Part shown: in pieces, positions 61,711-64,000 of the stretch
Position numbering within the stretch: the first letter of the stretch is position 1
How the letters are laid out: every line of letters starts with the position of its first letter
Source: Pisolithus tinctorius
Taxonomy: Eukaryota > Basidiomycota > Agaricomycetes > Boletales > Pisolithaceae
Direction of reading: 5' to 3'
Assembly (NCBI GenBank): GCA_024663395.1
Contig: JANFAH010000002.1
Location: 930,001-994,000 of the forward strand
DNA: 64,000 bases
Program-made: the position numbers and the translations under genes
Notes under the pieces: model-generated
The model's database searches: none
The model's input: the letters and a program-made list of their open reading frames with translations, nothing else
Told to the model about the DNA's origin: nothing

Positions 61711-64000
61711 GTCCCTGTAACCCATGACCTCGCATACCTGTCACCACACCCAGGTTGGTCTTAATTTAATCATTTACGCATATCTAGGCCTTCCTACCCG
61801 ATTAGCAGCCATCATGGCGACGATTTTTTATTGTTTTTCAATCCGAACCCATGTTTCCAAATGGCTTGACGACCAATTGTCAAGGTTGCGAAGCTAGAAA
61901 CCCAATGTCGTCAAGATGCGCATGAGTGAGTTCAACCTTAATCCAAATGCGACTCCAATCCGTATTGTCTAAAATAGCACCCATTTGTTTTTTCCTGTGC
62001 CCTTGCAGCGGTCCCCCCACCTGTCAACGCATTGCATATATATCACCCTTCACGGCGCCTGGCAACGGGTGCGCTCACCTCATTCCTATGATGCTTCCCA
62101 TTAATACAGCTCTTCCCTCGAGCGAAAACAAAAGCCCACGGTCGTCAAGTTGGTCTACGCTATTACAAATAAGGCTAGTATCAAGCCAGGAGTTAGGTCC
62201 CTTCCTTATATAGCGCAAGGGGGGGGGGGGGACTTGTGGTAGATTCAGTCCCTACTCCTGCAACCAGTGTGAGTTGATAACCCCAAACCCCTGTAGTGAA
62301 CACTGAACTGACTGTCAACGATTCAGCATGCTTCCTGCTCAAACAGAAAGCCGCTTCATAAGTTCAGGCTGTCACCCTGCTCGTCGTGAGTAAAATTCCG
62401 TGGTTCTACAACCTGCATTCATGACTGGATTAGGCGTACATGCAAGAAACATCCCTGTATGAGGTGCCAGACCAGGTGTCCCTCATGTGAAAGTTGGCAT
62501 TTGGTCCATGTTGTCCTCCAGCTTCATGGCATTTTGCGCCCTGCTCTTTTTCACCTACCTGGTAGACTTGGCTTCCTTCATTCCATCCCTAATGCTAGGT
62601 TTTTGCAGTGTGTTAGTTTGCTTGTTCTGTATGTACATTGTATTACTCATGTGGGGTGCAGCCCTTGGTATTGAACTCCCAATAGAGGAAGTAGCAAAGT
62701 AACACTATCTAGACCATATGTAAACATCACCTATGCAAACATTTGGTGATGATGGCAATAATCGGTGTGCATAGTTTTCATTATGAATGTTTGATTCTCA
62801 TTTCATATTTATTTAGGTTTGACTTTGTTATCTTGGTCAAGGTGTGATGCTGGCAATGACAATTGTCTTGTGCGTTTTCTGCAATGCCCTGTGCTGACAA
62901 TAACAATCTTACCATATAACATCTCCTGTCGTAGCCGATTTTCACCACACACATGGCAGAACCTACTCATCGTGCGAAGTGTTCCCACAACCGTCTCCAT
63001 CCCTACATGCATTGCCCTGGTTCATCATTATCAGCCTCCACCCCATCTGCATGCTCGCACTCCTCCCGGCTGGTCCAATGCGGCGTGATGGTCTGGGGCA
63101 CTTCTGGTAACTCTGGTGTGCAATGAAATTTGAATGCCTGATTTTTGATGAACATATGCAGCAGTTAGTGGGAGCGACGGTACTTCTACACAAGCAACAC
63201 AGTATTTCAGTGCTACCTCTGGCAGTGCACTCTTGCCTTCCCTTGACACTGGTAAGTATTGTTACTACACTCAATCCACTTCACCTCAACTCAACATCGT
63301 TCCAAGATACCAATATCCAGTCTTCTGCTAGCTCAGGCAGTGAGTATCTACTTTGTTCAATCTATTTCGCCTCAATCGAATGTCGTTCCAAGATACCCAG
63401 TTGTCTTTGGTTAATCTCGAAGCCCGCATCATTAGTATAGTGCGGCGCCACTTAGCAGATTTCCAGGGGCTGATGGATGAGAAATTCTGCAATGATATTG
63501 AGTGTGTAACTGTGGATGCCATTGGTTTAGCTTTTGGAATCATGCAGAGGTGCACAAGAAGGGTAGGGCATCCTTTGTCTTGACTGTGTCTCTGCTTAGT
63601 GCTTCCTTGACAGCTTTCCGAAGTTGCTCCCCCACATAATGACGACTCCTGCGATTCCACCCAGGTCTGTTTCTCCACCCTCCTATGTTATGTTCTATCT
63701 AAGATAATGTGCCAGCAGCAGGGGCGAACAGAATCAGTAGTGTCGAAGAAATTGTTCATTCCTGGTGCATGGTGCCAATCAGATGTCTGTTGTTAGATCA
63801 AGGTACAAATCATTATATTAGGGACAGACCAATAAGAAAAATACAGAGAAGCATGGCGTTTGCAACCAGGCAACTAACTCCACACAATGAGAATGCTGTC
63901 ATGATTGATTGATCAGAAACAATGATGCGGGTAACAATAACCTGCCCGTCTCATAAATACTCTCATAAATTCCTCCCAGTGACTGAATCAAACCGAATCC
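61711..64000. other. No confident gene
   Basis: No recognised coding region or repeat. A frame at 62505-62702 (plus) would encode a 65-aa peptide with two hydrophobic stretches (FMAFCALLFFTYLVDLASF; VLVCLFCMYIVLLMWGAAL) from an internal ATG, possibly a small membrane protein or chance. Frames at 63123-63250 and 63380-63583 are weak. A run of 12 G lies at 62220-62231. Confidence 0.4.

Noticed and set aside
62505..62702. Small two-span membrane protein
   Set aside because: Single short frame, no splice support, no homology I can recall; kept only as a remark.

Overview
The window looks like a transposon-rich stretch of a filamentous basidiomycete genome. The evidence is GT..AG introns of about 44-53 nt, several Ty3/gypsy and Ty1/copia retroelements, and degenerate multi-exon genes of types I associate with Agaricomycetes. 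A Boletales-like source is a guess from those families, not something the sequence proves. No rRNA, confident tRNA, CRISPR or prokaryotic feature is visible.

Region by region: 1-519 is a copia-like LTR. 1120-2818 is an apparently intact three-exon gene of unknown function. 2940-4454 holds a decayed copia remnant. 4676-8935 holds the 3' end of one Ty3 chromovirus-type element (Gyp-A) cut by the 5' LTR of another (Gyp-F). 9000-11048 is a decayed host-type gene, followed by an exact 43-bp minisatellite (11663-11938) and a copia fragment. 12997-25488 is one minus-oriented chromovirus (Gyp-I). It carries two oppositely oriented copies of a 1.8-kb TG..CA element (G) and two solo LTRs. The segment between the G copies has been inverted, so pol now lies on both strands.

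25489-39088 is a second Ty3 element (Gyp-C), inserted into the 5' LTR of Gyp-I. It is itself interrupted at 30424-37521 by a very young element, Gyp-D. Gyp-D has two LTRs that look identical by eye, a 4-5 bp target duplication and one unbroken 1763-codon ORF. The ORF starts with a Gag capsid-type domain and lacks protease, reverse transcriptase and integrase. It contains an array of repeats ending in intron-like segments, plus a captured piece of a sterol C-3 dehydrogenase (ERG26-like) gene. Gyp-D is the most unusual object in the window.

39957-47566 is a graveyard: a Cys-rich host gene fragment, a gag-protease-only relative of C and D (Gyp-E), a third G copy, copia integrase/RT, and a second LTR of the Gyp-A family. 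47567-64000 is more gene-like. It has a decayed multi-exon coiled-coil gene, an intact five-exon WD40-like gene (393 aa), a decayed F-box gene, a decayed SPT5-like KOW gene, an intact 177-aa unknown gene, and two copies of a long palindromic foldback element.

Two themes tie the window together. Almost every old element and pseudogene carries in-frame TGA codons where the family has Arg (CGA), which suggests C-to-T mutation at CpG; Gyp-D is rich in CGA and has none. Nesting order gives a relative chronology: Gyp-I, then its G and solo-LTR insertions and Gyp-C, then Gyp-D. Exon boundaries below were placed by hand from reading frame and GT/AG signals.
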